A stretch of DNA of 64,000 bases, taken from NCBI GenBank assembly GCA_022360095.1, contig JAKSDK010001243.1, positions 28,104 through 92,103 on the forward strand, read 5' to 3'. The number at the start of each line of letters is the position of its first letter. The stretch's first letter is position 1. The position numbers were made by a program, and so were the translations under genes. Source of the DNA: Phycisphaerales bacterium. GTDB lineage: Bacteria > Planctomycetota > Phycisphaerae > UBA1845 > UTPLA1. The notes under the pieces are model-generated. The model worked only from the letters and a program-made list of their open reading frames with translations, had not been told where the DNA came from and ran no database searches. Shown piece after piece: positions 7,667 through 16,680 of the stretch.

Positions 7667-9238
7667 CTAGTCACCAATGGTCACATTGTCTCCGGACGGC
7701 ACCGTAAGAGTGACGTTCTTGTTGATGATCAGATTCTCGGGATAAATTCCATCCGCAATGACGATGACTCCGCCGACCGGCACGTAGTTCACGCCTTCGC
7801 CGACGGTGCGGAAGGGGTTGGAACTTGAGCCGTTGCCGCTCAACGGATTGTTCCAGTCGACATAAACCGGATCGAAGCAAGTATCCAGACATGATCGGCT
7901 GTCACGATGCGCCGTAATCGACGCAACGGACCGGGAGCCGAAAGTCGTGCTGGCACATCCAATAGACGAACACATGACGCCGCAATCAGCATCGGGAGGA
8001 CCGCCCGTGCAACAAGTCGGATTTCCCATCGGGCAACCTCCATTGTTGCAATGACACGCACTCCAGTTATGACCCAATTCGTGTGCGGTCAGAATCGTGC
8101 GCTCGGTCAAATTCATGCTGAAACGCGACTGGGACAGACCGAACGATCCACTCCCCCCGCTGCAGTTGGCAATATTCACATTGCACATCACGCCGACAAA
8201 CGCGCGTCCCACGAACGTGTCGTCGAGATCCTTTCCCGTCATCAGATGATTGACGTCGCTGGGAAGCAGCGGAAACGCGTTCCACGAATCCATAAACTCA
8301 CACAAAAGCGTACTCGAATTCGTCGACGTGTACGGATCGGGCTCCACAATCCTGACGATGATTCCGGTCATGGCGTAACAGATGTCCACCTGATTCTGAT
8401 AAATCAGCCCGACCTGGTTCATCACCATCTCGATGTCACGGACGGTATTCTCGATGGAAGCCCCGTTGCTCATGAAGAACTCAAAGTCCGCGTCAAATGC
8501 GATTTCGGTGCGCCCGGCGATTCCCCCCGAACCCCGGATCTCAGCATCGACGCCTTCCTGTTGGGGCGCGGGTTCTCCCTGTGGCGGCATCCGATGTGTT
8601 TCGACCATGCTGCAGGAACCGTTTTCGCCAAGAAGATCGGATGCTCGGTACACGGTGTACAGATCGGCCGGTGCATCCGGAATCATGGCCTTGACCGGCT
8701 CGATCGACCACAGTTCGCCATCCGCCGCGTGTACAATCGCGTGGAGACGGCCTTCGACGACGCTGGCTGCGACGTGTGTTTCGTTTTCATTCGCAAAACG
8801 GCCGCGATAAGTGGAAACAGGCGGGAGGGCCACATCAACAAACGCTCCGGTGCCGTCGGGAACAAGCACCCTGAACCCAGGATCGCGCATCGAATGGGCA
8901 TGAAGCCGGAGCACTTTCTCCTCACCGCTCAACCGCACACGAATCCTCTCGGTCGCCGTCATGTCGATGCGCTGAAGATCAAGATCGGCGAGCCCCTGCA
9001 ATTCCAGAAGGCGCTCCTTGTATCGCTTTCGCTGTTCGGAGCTAAGACTCCCCGCATCGGTCGCTTCCATACGATCGACCGCGGTTGGACGGCGATCGGC
9101 CGCACCGACCGACCTGTTCCTCTCTGATTTCGGATGGACCTGGGCGCTGACGATTCCACCCATCAAACAAACAAGCAAGGAGACACTTGGCAAAAGTCGG
9201 TGAAGTTCATTGATCGTGTTCACAGTCATTCTCCTCAT
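7667..9238 (-). CDS. Secreted reprolysin-like zinc metalloprotease with short beta-helix tail
   Basis: 523 residues. An N-terminal hydrophobic stretch (LLPSVSLLVCLMGGIVSA) is a signal peptide, residues to about 230 resemble a propeptide, and about 235-445 is a metzincin domain with H386-E-L-G-H390-N-W-S-A-C-H396, matching HExxHxxxxxH of M12B/M72-type peptidases. Cys-rich residues follow (CNNGGCPMGNPTCC, CGVMCSSIGC). The last 60 residues (NPFRTVGEGVNYVP to TVPSGDNVTIGD) look like the first turns of a parallel beta-helix, but the protein stops there. It begins 6 nt after the stop of the upstream gene. Two in-frame ATGs (9238, 9229) are possible. Confidence 0.87.
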   Translation of the reverse strand: MRRMTVNTINELHRLLPSVSLLVCLMGGIVSAQVHPKSERNRSVGAADRRPTAVDRMEATDAGSLSSEQRKRYKERLLELQGLADLDLQRIDMTATERIRVRLSGEEKVLRLHAHSMRDPGFRVLVPDGTGAFVDVALPPVSTYRGRFANENETHVAASVVEGRLHAIVHAADGELWSIEPVKAMIPDAPADLYTVYRASDLLGENGSCSMVETHRMPPQGEPAPQQEGVDAEIRGSGGIAGRTEIAFDADFEFFMSNGASIENTVRDIEMVMNQVGLIYQNQVDICYAMTGIIVRIVEPDPYTSTNSSTLLCEFMDSWNAFPLLPSDVNHLMTGKDLDDTFVGRAFVGVMCNVNIANCSGGSGSFGLSQSRFSMNLTERTILTAHELGHNWSACHCNNGGCPMGNPTCCTGGPPDADCGVMCSSIGCASTTFGSRSVASITAHRDSRSCLDTCFDPVYVDWNNPLSGNGSSSNPFRTVGEGVNYVPVGGVIVIADGIYPENLIINKNVTLTVPSGDNVTIGD

Positions 9239-9244
9239 CTCAAA

Positions 9245-11206
9245 CTATTGGAGACTCACCAGGACGAGCACCAGACCGGTCCCTGCTTCGAGCGAACTCA
9301 TGGCTTTCCCGATGATCGCGCCCTGGGCGCGTGTGTGGTCGGCGACCGCCATGCCATGCCCCGGTGTTTCGGAAGTGGTGAGCAGATCGCCGGGGCGAAT
9401 GGGTCCGGATGTCGCGTCGCACAGAGTCCAGACACGACCGCTCATGGCGACAGGCGGCGCATCTTCATGTCCGGGAAGATTGCCGAGCACGATGCCGACG
9501 GAAAGACCGTTTGCACCGCTGACCACACCGGCGACGCGCCGGTTGTAGGCGCCGCGCGCAAGGCGAAGCGATCCCGGATGATCCGGATCAATTTCCACCA
9601 CCGTCCCGGGCTCGACCGCTTCGCGAACTGGGAACTTTTCGGCCAGGTCGGCCCCCGTAATCCTGAGCACTTTGGTGGACGTCACGCCGTTGGAGCCGTT
9701 CAGGAAAATGGTGTTGTCTCCCGTGCTGTCCTTAAGAGTCAGAACCGCGCCTTGGCCCGAACCGTCCAGTCCGCTGATGAGGCTGACCGTTGACGTGCCG
9801 TTCGGCGTCAGAAGCTCCACCGCCCCGCCCAGAACATCGAACAGGCGCGCCTTCCCGCCGACGTCGAGTTTTGCGGCCGGCGACGTTGTCCCGATACCGA
9901 CAAGACCGGTCTCATCGATACAGACCATGACGTCGTTCGTCGCCTGATTCGCGGCCGATCCGTATCGAATTTCGAAGTCGGGCCCCACGGTCGCGTTCGA
10001 TGTGCGTCGTCCGATGGTCCACTTGTCCTCAAGCAGTCCCGCCCCATCCGTCTCGCCGAACGCCAGGGTGGATCCGAAGGTGCCGCCCGCGCTGCTGTAC
10101 AAACCCAGCACCGCGTCCGCATCCTCGACGATGATGTCCTCGTTGTTTAATGCGGTCGCATTCAACGAAAGAGAGTTCTCACGGACATGCGCCCGGCCCA
10201 AGGGAGATGTCGCACCAATACCGCAGTGCCCGCCCTCATTAATTCTGACTCCCTCAGCTGCACCGGGAGCGCCGGCGGTCGTGCCTGCAACGATAGAGAT
10301 CCCGCTGTCAGCAAACCGAATGTCACGACGATTCCCGTTGGCGCTGGTGGCGATGAGTCCCGGCGCACCCTGGGGTGTGGTAATCCGCACTTTCTCCCCG
10401 CTGCCCGTATCGACATCGAATCGGGCGGTTCCGATGACGTGCAGCAGATCCGTTGGCGATGTCGTTCCGATGCCAACCCTACCGTCGTGCCGAATGCGCA
10501 TCTTCTCTTCGAGGTCATTGGACGCGACGTTCGAAGGATGCGTATAAAAAGCGATACCCTGACGATCCACGTCGTCCCCCGTCTGCAAAGCGGCCATAGC
10601 CGCGCGTCGCGAGTTTGGGTTGTTTCCGAAACCGATGGACGCAAAGACGTTGCCCTGACCTGCACCGGTAACGTTGTCCGTCAGAAGAAGATTGTCCTGG
10701 TCGCCGGGTGTGGAGCTCAGATCAAAAAGCGTATCCGTATCGATTTGCAACGCCGCTTTCGGGTCCGCCGTACCGATGCCGACGTTGTCGGCGGCATCCA
10801 CGACAATCCCACGAGTCTGAAGCGCGTAGGGCACGGGCGTCGCTTCCTGTCGCGGCAAAAGTGGCACGCCTTCGACGGTGATCTCAAGCCAACGACATTC
10901 GTTACTGAATGCCCCGGCGCCGAAATCCAGCTTGATGGTGAAAAGACCTTGCGAGACCGCAATGGGCGATGGATTGCCCCCCATACCATCGAACGTCAAG
11001 GTGGGCCCGATCTGACTCCCGCCGACCTCCGCATCCCAAAGCGTGAAAATGAAATCAAACGAGCCGTCAGCAGGCGTCCCGCCGTCCACGAGCCGCCCCT
11101 GATAGGTAAAGGCCGTACCCAACGGACCCGCCGTCACATGTTGAACCCCCGGACCGCACAAGATCAGCAGAATTGAGGTCACAAAGGCAAGTTTGCAGTG
11201 TTTCAT
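9245..11206 (-). CDS. Secreted protein with tail-fibre-like GIGT repeats
   Basis: 653 residues from ATG 11206, which has AAGGAGG 6 nt upstream; the longer frame from 11371 is rejected. A signal peptide is followed by AFTYQGRLVDGGTPADGSFDFIF, split as AFTYQGRLVDGG and TPADGSFDFIF, an N-terminal domain common in planctomycete surface proteins that ends PVPYALQT. The long middle has repeated blocks of the form VGIGT-[AST]-[DS]-P-x-x-x-L-x-V (four or more copies), as in phage tail fibres and their bacterial relatives. The end (LAEKFPVREAVEPGTVVEIDP to GIVLG and GDLLTTS) resembles the domain that often follows such fibres. Likely a trimeric surface or adhesin-like protein. First gene of a three-gene operon with the metalloprotease. 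Confidence 0.82.
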   Translation of the reverse strand: MKHCKLAFVTSILLILCGPGVQHVTAGPLGTAFTYQGRLVDGGTPADGSFDFIFTLWDAEVGGSQIGPTLTFDGMGGNPSPIAVSQGLFTIKLDFGAGAFSNECRWLEITVEGVPLLPRQEATPVPYALQTRGIVVDAADNVGIGTADPKAALQIDTDTLFDLSSTPGDQDNLLLTDNVTGAGQGNVFASIGFGNNPNSRRAAMAALQTGDDVDRQGIAFYTHPSNVASNDLEEKMRIRHDGRVGIGTTSPTDLLHVIGTARFDVDTGSGEKVRITTPQGAPGLIATSANGNRRDIRFADSGISIVAGTTAGAPGAAEGVRINEGGHCGIGATSPLGRAHVRENSLSLNATALNNEDIIVEDADAVLGLYSSAGGTFGSTLAFGETDGAGLLEDKWTIGRRTSNATVGPDFEIRYGSAANQATNDVMVCIDETGLVGIGTTSPAAKLDVGGKARLFDVLGGAVELLTPNGTSTVSLISGLDGSGQGAVLTLKDSTGDNTIFLNGSNGVTSTKVLRITGADLAEKFPVREAVEPGTVVEIDPDHPGSLRLARGAYNRRVAGVVSGANGLSVGIVLGNLPGHEDAPPVAMSGRVWTLCDATSGPIRPGDLLTTSETPGHGMAVADHTRAQGAIIGKAMSSLEAGTGLVLVLVSLQ

Positions 11207-11399
11207 GAGTATCCTCCTTATAGAAAGATTCAAACCAAATCCCGAACGTTCGATCTCAGGAGAAAGTCCGGTGTCCGCTCCCTCTCTCGATTTGAGCAGA
11301 CCCATAGGGAGATAAAGTCCAGCCGCGCGATGCGCGCTTCGAAATCCCAAAAAATAAGATTTCTGATGCAAGACAGCCTGTTTCGACTGGCGAACGAAC

Positions 11400-11422
11400 G
11401 CGATCGTTGCTCAAACGATCGC
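11400..11422. promoter_or_regulatory. Perfect 9-bp inverted repeat upstream of an ECF sigma gene
   Basis: GCGATCGTT (11400-11408) and AACGATCGC (11414-11422) are exact inverted copies around the 5-nt spacer GCTCA. It lies 31 nt before the sigma gene start, in the divergent gap with the fibre-protein operon. It could be an operator or an mRNA leader hairpin. No binding protein can be named. Confidence 0.5.
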
Positions 11423-11453
11423 AATCGCGTAAACTATTACCGTTACAGACCTT

Positions 11454-12101
11454 TTGGAAAAAACCGTGTCCGGAGATCAAGACAAACTGGAATGCATCCG
11501 GCGTGCGATCGGCGGCGATCAAGTTGCGCTGACTGTTTTGCTGACGGAATCGGAAACGCGTTTGCAGAGCCGGCTCAGGCCGAGAATGCCTGCGGACCTC
11601 CGCAGCACGCTGGATGTCGACGACCTCTTGCAGGAAATCTATTCCGACATCTTTCGCAACATCGAGAGGTTTGAGCCGCGCGGTGAGGATTCGTTCGACC
11701 GCTGGGTGGCCACCATCGCGCTGAGGCGTCTTCGGGCAGAGATTCGTCGCCATCGTGCCGCGAAGCGTGGGGGCCGCTGCACGCCGGTGCGACACGCCGG
11801 AACCGTCGCGGATGAATCAACGGTCACGCTCCTGAATCTCATCGAAGCGTCGGATCGCTCCCCAAGTCGGACTGCGGCCGGAAGCGAGGCCGTGGCCGCA
11901 GTGGAGGCGGCGATGGGGCTGCTCCCGGAAAACTATCGCGCAGCCGTGCGGCTGGTCTATTTGGAAGGCAGTACGGTCGCGGAAGCGGCCCGGGCATTGG
12001 GTCGTTCGGAACGGGCGATTCACAATCTCTGTCACAAGGCCAAAGAGAAGCTGCGGAACATGCTTGGGCCGCAATCGCGATACCTGAGCAGTTCGGGCTG
12101 A
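11454..12101 (+). CDS. ECF-family sigma factor
   Basis: 215 residues from TTG 11454; GTG 11466 (VSGDQDKLECIRRAIGGDQ) is an equally good start and neither has a clear ribosome-binding site. Sigma region 2 is DVDDLLQEIYSDIFRNIERF and DSFDRWVATIALRRLRAEIR. Region 4 is YRAAVRLVYLEGSTVAEAARALGRSERAIHNLC, split as YRAAVRLVYLEGSTVAEAAR and ALGRSERAIHNLC. The loop between them contains a basic KRGGR stretch. It is followed 76 nt later by a large Ser/Thr kinase gene on the same strand, repeating the sigma-kinase arrangement seen at 1-1969 and 56671-60226, though its sequence is not close to those two sigma factors. Confidence 0.88.
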   Translation: MEKTVSGDQDKLECIRRAIGGDQVALTVLLTESETRLQSRLRPRMPADLRSTLDVDDLLQEIYSDIFRNIERFEPRGEDSFDRWVATIALRRLRAEIRRHRAAKRGGRCTPVRHAGTVADESTVTLLNLIEASDRSPSRTAAGSEAVAAVEAAMGLLPENYRAAVRLVYLEGSTVAEAARALGRSERAIHNLCHKAKEKLRNMLGPQSRYLSSSG

Positions 12102-12177
12102 CGATTTCTGCAAATCGATGCGATTTTGGAAGGGGCATTTCGCATCCTTCCTCTTAAGCGTCCATCGGGATTCTGCC

Positions 12178-15100
12178 ATGAAGGATGAGTCCTCCATAAC
12201 CGCAAAGAAGAACGAACGTGTCCGGCGAACCATGGATGTCGTCCGCGACGTCGCCACGCGTCGAATGAACGGAGAGGCCCTCAGCGATGCGGAGATCATG
12301 AATGCGCATCCGGAACTATTGCCGGAACTGAAACAGCAGCTTCGGACACTGGGGCGCGTTGAGGCGGGCCGTCACGATGCAAAAACGGAGCCGACGGTGA
12401 CCACGGAACCCCACGATGCTCATCATGCCTCAGCCGTGCCGTCATTATCCATTCCAGGCTATGAAATCCTCGCCGAGCTGCACCGCGGTGGACAAGGTGT
12501 GGTCTATCGGGCGATTCAAGCATCAACCAAGCGTGAAGTCGCCATCAAAGTCATGAAAGAAGGACCATTTGCCGGGCACACCGACCGAGCCCGTTTCGAT
12601 CGCGAGGTCCAGATCCTCGGGGGCCTGGACCATCCGAACATCGTCACCATTCACGATAGCGGCTCATCCGCCGGCTCCTCCTATTTCGTGATGAACTACG
12701 TCTCCGGTCCGTCGCTTGACGAATACGTCCAGCAAACGAAACCATCCGTCGAAGAAACGCTGCGCCTCTTCGTCGTCATCTGCAGAGCCATGAACGCCGG
12801 GCACATCCGAGGTATCATTCACCGCGACCTCAAGCCCAACAACATCCGCATCGATCCCGAGGAGCAACCTCACATTCTGGACTTCGGACTGGCACGCGAC
12901 ACCAGTGAACACAGCGCCCCGTTGATGACGGTCACAGGCCAGTTCGTGGGAAGCATGCCGTGGGCCAGCCCCGAACAGGCCGAAGGCATTCCCGGAAAAA
13001 TTGACATTCGAACCGATGTCTATTCGTTGGGTGTGATTCTTTATTATTTACTGACCGACAAATTTCCGTATGAGGTCACCGGAAACATGCGCGACGTACT
13101 CGACAACATCCTGTACGCCGAACCGTCCAGACCCGGTACCATTTGCAGAGAAATAGACAATGAAGTCGAAACCATCATCCTGAAATGCCTCGCCAAAGAG
13201 CCGGAGCGGCGCTATCAAAGCGCCGGAGCATTGGCCGATGACATCGAACGCTATCTGACCCACCAGCCGATCCTGGCAAGGGCCCCGAGTACGGTCTACC
13301 AACTCAAAAAACTGATCGTCCGACACAAGTTACCCGCGACACTCGTGATGATGTTGTTTGTCCTCATCGTGGGTTTCGCCATTGGCATGAGCATCCTGTA
13401 CAGCCGGGCGACGTTTGCCGAGCAGCAAGCCCGTAATGAAGCAGGCACGGCCAACGCCATCAGCGATTTCCTGATCCAGGATATGCTTGGATCGTCGCCC
13501 CACCGGGTTACACAAGGACGGCTGCCCAGCGTTGAGGAATTACTGGAGAACGCATCGGCACGCGTCGAGTCCTCTCTCGACAAACCCCTGATCAAGGCTG
13601 CCGTTCTTTCTGCCATCGGCAATGCTTATCTGAGTTTTGGGCGGAATCAGATCGCGGAGAAGCACTTGCGCGGGGCTGTCGAAATCTACGAGCACGAATA
13701 CGGAGAACGGCATCCAAAAACCATACTCGCTCGCATCGCGCTCATGCATTCACTGTTTCGACAGAATAAGCGAACTGAGGGAATGCAGTTGGCTGAAGAA
13801 ACGTTGGTCCTTGCAAACGACGGACTCGGAGAAAACCATAAAATGACCCTTCAGGCTGCCGACGAGATTGCTTTCGCATGGGCGCTCGGCGGAAAGATCG
13901 ACGAGGCCAAGGCCCTCTACGACCGGACATTTCAACGGCGATGCCGAGTCATGAGCGAGGACGATCCGGCGACCTTGTCTTCGATCGACCAATGGAGCAC
14001 CGTGCTCCGGGCCGCCGACCGAACCGAAGAGGCCGAGCGTTACGCGCGCATGTGCCTTGAGCGATTACAGCGCAAGTTCGGCCGGGAGAATTCGTGGACG
14101 GTGGATGCCATGGTTCGGCTGGGCGAACTACTATCAGATCGCGGCCGGCTTACGGAGGCTGAAGAAATTCTGGTCGAAGTCTGCGAAACCTGTCGAAACG
14201 CCTTCGGTCCGGACGACATGAAAACCCTGAACGCCGGGATATCCCTCGCTCTACTTTTCAGACAGCAGGAACGAATCGACGACGCGACTGTCCTCCTTCG
14301 ACGCATCGAAACGGACAGTCGGCGCGCGCTCGGCGATGATCACCCGACCAGACTAAAGGCGATGCAATACTTGGGGAGTGTCCTGTGGCGCAAGCAGCAC
14401 TATGCCGAAGCCCTCACCGTTGAAAGTGAGCTGCTGGCGTTGCGAAAGAAGCTCTACGGTGACCAGGATGCCCGAACCGCCGTCTCAATGACGTCCGTGT
14501 CCTCGACCCTCCACCAGCTTGGACGATACGAAGAAGCCGAATCCCTGCTTCGTCGGGCACTCGACATTCAACGCCGCAGCAAAGGTGATGTATCCTGGTA
14601 CCTGCGCTGGTTGGCCAAAACACTCGTCGCCCAGGGAAAAATGGACGAAGCCCGGCCTTTCGCGGAAGAGCTGCTTGCATTCCGCAAGAAAATGGTGGAT
14701 CACCCTGAAGCGGACGCCGACCAACTCGGCATGTACGCTCGGGAGCTTCTCACCATCAGGCCCGCCGACATGCGTAATCCCGGGCTCGGCCTCGAGGTCG
14801 CACGCAAGGCACTGGAACGGAGCTCCGGCCCGAATCATTCCGTTCGCCGACTCTTAGCGCTGGCCTACAACGACACCGGAAACTCAGCCAAGGCCATCGA
14901 GATCATGAAAGAGGTCCTGGACGCCTGCCCCTTGGAACACTCGCGCGCGCGCGAAATATTCCAAAGGGATACGGTCCGATTCCTGGAGGAGTCCAGTCAG
15001 CCGGAAGCGGCCGAAGAGGTCTACCGAAACACGCTTGTCAGGCGGCGTGAGCAGTATGATCAGAACCATCCTGACATCGCCCAGGCATTGGAAGACCTTG

Positions 15101-15456
15101 GCGCGATCCTGGTCCGGCACGACAAGCTTGATGACGCGGAGCCCATGCTCCGTGAATGTCTGACAATCCGTGAATCCGCCCTATCGCCTGACCACTGGCT
15201 CATCGGTTGGACAAACACGCTCCTTGGCACGCTGCTCACACGCCAGGCCCGTTTTCAAGAATCAGAGCAACTGCTTCTAAAAGGCCACGATCAAATGCGA
15301 GATAACCACAACGCCCCAATCGAAAAACGGCAGGCCGCACTGGCGCGTCTCGTCGAACTTTATGAGGTGTCGGATCAGGAGGACAAAGCGACAAAGCACC
15401 GAAAACGCCTCCAAGACAGAACAACACCACAGACCCCGCCGCCAACACCGCCATAA
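12178..15456 (+). CDS. Membrane Ser/Thr protein kinase with C-terminal TPR array
   Basis: 1092 residues from ATG 12178; the frame is open to 12118 without a better start. Residues 1-95 are a charged leader including a segment NAHPELLPELKQQLRTL common in planctomycete kinases. The kinase domain spans about 95-365, with an unusual glycine loop HRGGQGVVYRA (HRGGQG in place of GRGGMG), VAIKVMKE, HRDLKPNN at H215 and DFGLA at D235. A transmembrane helix (TLVMMLFVLIVGFAIGMSIL) follows near 388-407, then about 650 residues of tetratricopeptide repeats of the Kinesin-light-chain type (YEEAESLLRRALDIQRR), which would be outside the membrane. Probably phosphorylates targets linked to the sigma factor next to it, an inference from position. 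Confidence 0.9.
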   Translation: MKDESSITAKKNERVRRTMDVVRDVATRRMNGEALSDAEIMNAHPELLPELKQQLRTLGRVEAGRHDAKTEPTVTTEPHDAHHASAVPSLSIPGYEILAELHRGGQGVVYRAIQASTKREVAIKVMKEGPFAGHTDRARFDREVQILGGLDHPNIVTIHDSGSSAGSSYFVMNYVSGPSLDEYVQQTKPSVEETLRLFVVICRAMNAGHIRGIIHRDLKPNNIRIDPEEQPHILDFGLARDTSEHSAPLMTVTGQFVGSMPWASPEQAEGIPGKIDIRTDVYSLGVILYYLLTDKFPYEVTGNMRDVLDNILYAEPSRPGTICREIDNEVETIILKCLAKEPERRYQSAGALADDIERYLTHQPILARAPSTVYQLKKLIVRHKLPATLVMMLFVLIVGFAIGMSILYSRATFAEQQARNEAGTANAISDFLIQDMLGSSPHRVTQGRLPSVEELLENASARVESSLDKPLIKAAVLSAIGNAYLSFGRNQIAEKHLRGAVEIYEHEYGERHPKTILARIALMHSLFRQNKRTEGMQLAEETLVLANDGLGENHKMTLQAADEIAFAWALGGKIDEAKALYDRTFQRRCRVMSEDDPATLSSIDQWSTVLRAADRTEEAERYARMCLERLQRKFGRENSWTVDAMVRLGELLSDRGRLTEAEEILVEVCETCRNAFGPDDMKTLNAGISLALLFRQQERIDDATVLLRRIETDSRRALGDDHPTRLKAMQYLGSVLWRKQHYAEALTVESELLALRKKLYGDQDARTAVSMTSVSSTLHQLGRYEEAESLLRRALDIQRRSKGDVSWYLRWLAKTLVAQGKMDEARPFAEELLAFRKKMVDHPEADADQLGMYARELLTIRPADMRNPGLGLEVARKALERSSGPNHSVRRLLALAYNDTGNSAKAIEIMKEVLDACPLEHSRAREIFQRDTVRFLEESSQPEAAEEVYRNTLVRRREQYDQNHPDIAQALEDLGAILVRHDKLDDAEPMLRECLTIRESALSPDHWLIGWTNTLLGTLLTRQARFQESEQLLLKGHDQMRDNHNAPIEKRQAALARLVELYEVSDQEDKATKHRKRLQDRTTPQTPPPTPP

Positions 15457-15549
15457 AGCTCGCAATGCCGACTTGGGCCCGATATCTGAAATTCTCAACA
15501 CGGTACGCCGAATGTCTAATAAAACACTTCGGACCTCCTACCAACCTTA

Positions 15550-15675
15550 GGGGCATCGGCTTATAGCCAAATGGTAATCCCGTAGAAACCGATGATCATC
15601 GGGACTCGGCCGGAGTCTGAGGATACATCATGAGGAAGTTCCGAGACGTACTCCTGACCGCAAGGGGAATCAACA
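15550..15675 (+). promoter_or_regulatory. Hairpin-rich leader before the signalling operon
   Basis: Between the kinase stop and GTG 15676 there are successive self-complementary elements: GGCT-TAT-AGCC (15558-15568), the 14-bp palindrome CCGATGATCATCGG (15589-15602) and GACTC-GGCCG-GAGTC (15603-15617), with a possible GGAA-G-TTCC further on. The last bases, AAGGGGAATCAACA, provide a ribosome-binding site for the GTG. It could be a terminator for the kinase gene, a structured leader, or both. I could not match it to the GEMM cyclic-di-GMP riboswitch or the cobalamin box. Confidence 0.4.
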
Positions 15676-16665
15676 GTGAATCAGAAGCAAGCATCATGGA
15701 TGACGGCCATCAAAGGTTTAGTGCGACCTCTATCGTTATGCCTATCGATCGCGATACTGCCCTCTCCTTCAATCAGCCTCGCGGGCACCTTTAAGGGTGC
15801 CGCGATTGAACCGGCCGATGTTTTCATGCTCGTCGCGGAAATCCGATCCGAAATCGAGACCATCCGGTTCGAAATCGGAAAGCCCAGGGCAGATCAGCTT
15901 GAGATGCGTTTCGAAAATGTCGCCCCGCGCGAAGCCTTCTTCCAGGCGGTGACGTTATTCAAAAAGGCCAATCGCCTCTGCCCCGAAATCACGCGGGAAC
16001 AACGCTCCACCCCGAAAACACCGGCAGGCGAGATCCACATCGAACACGTGCATTGGGTCGTCGAGGCCGCACTCGAGCGAGTCCGGAAAGTCAAGGCACA
16101 TCTCGACCTCACAACGCCGTGCGCGACCATTCAACGGGATGAAACCAAGACGACAACCGATGTGCTGCTTTCGATCATTCGTGCAAACCGCCAGCTAAAC
16201 CTATTACTCGATCATGAATTCTCGCCGCGAGACGTCTTTCAACAGGTGACGCTCGCCTTGAGCTATTCGACCGGACTGCGAGCACATTTTCCGGGAAAGC
16301 GAATGCCCTCGACACCGTTGTTTGAACGAGGAAAGAAGCCGGCCGATGTTTTCCAAAAACTCCTGGGCTGCCTGAAACGGGTGCAGAAAATTGCCCTGAT
16401 ATCCGGCGTGTCTACGCTGAAATTCGACGCCACCAGAGTCAACGTTGACCAGGTTTCGCCGAGTGATGTATACGACATCGCTTCGTTGATCGTCGCCGAG
16501 CTTGCTTTTCTCCATCGCCGGCTGGAAGGCGTCGAGCCGCCTTACGAAATCTATACCCCCGGTCGGAAGTTTCCGTCCCACGTCTTCCAACGGGCAGGCG
16601 TCTTGGAAGCCCAATTGGCCGATCTCGAAAAGCTAGCCGGAATGAACCCCAATTGGTTGCAATAG
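15676..16665 (+). CDS. Secreted protein made of 38-residue PxDVF repeats
   Basis: 329 residues from GTG 15676, with AAGGGG about 9 nt upstream. A signal peptide (LSLCLSIAILPSPSISLAG) leads to a protein made of helical repeats. Each unit opens with P-x-D-V-F or a variant: PADVF 46, PREAF 84, IEHVH 122, TTDVL 160, PRDVF 184, PADVF 222, PSDVY 262, PSHVF 300. Most steps are exactly 38 residues; one is 24 and one 40. I do not recognise the family. The gene ends 15 nt before the histidine kinase start, and the product would be periplasmic, so it may be an accessory sensor for that kinase. This role is inferred from position only. Confidence 0.8.
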   Translation: MNQKQASWMTAIKGLVRPLSLCLSIAILPSPSISLAGTFKGAAIEPADVFMLVAEIRSEIETIRFEIGKPRADQLEMRFENVAPREAFFQAVTLFKKANRLCPEITREQRSTPKTPAGEIHIEHVHWVVEAALERVRKVKAHLDLTTPCATIQRDETKTTTDVLLSIIRANRQLNLLLDHEFSPRDVFQQVTLALSYSTGLRAHFPGKRMPSTPLFERGKKPADVFQKLLGCLKRVQKIALISGVSTLKFDATRVNVDQVSPSDVYDIASLIVAELAFLHRRLEGVEPPYEIYTPGRKFPSHVFQRAGVLEAQLADLEKLAGMNPNWLQ

Positions 16666-16680
16666 ACGAAGCACTGACTG

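Noticed and set aside
7907..9127. 406-residue plus-strand open frame
   Set aside because: Antisense to the metalloprotease with its intact zinc motif.
15620..15675. Cobalamin or GEMM riboswitch
   Set aside because: GACCGCAAGGGGAA has a slight likeness to a cobalamin element, but the B12 box is missing. GEMM core motifs are missing too.
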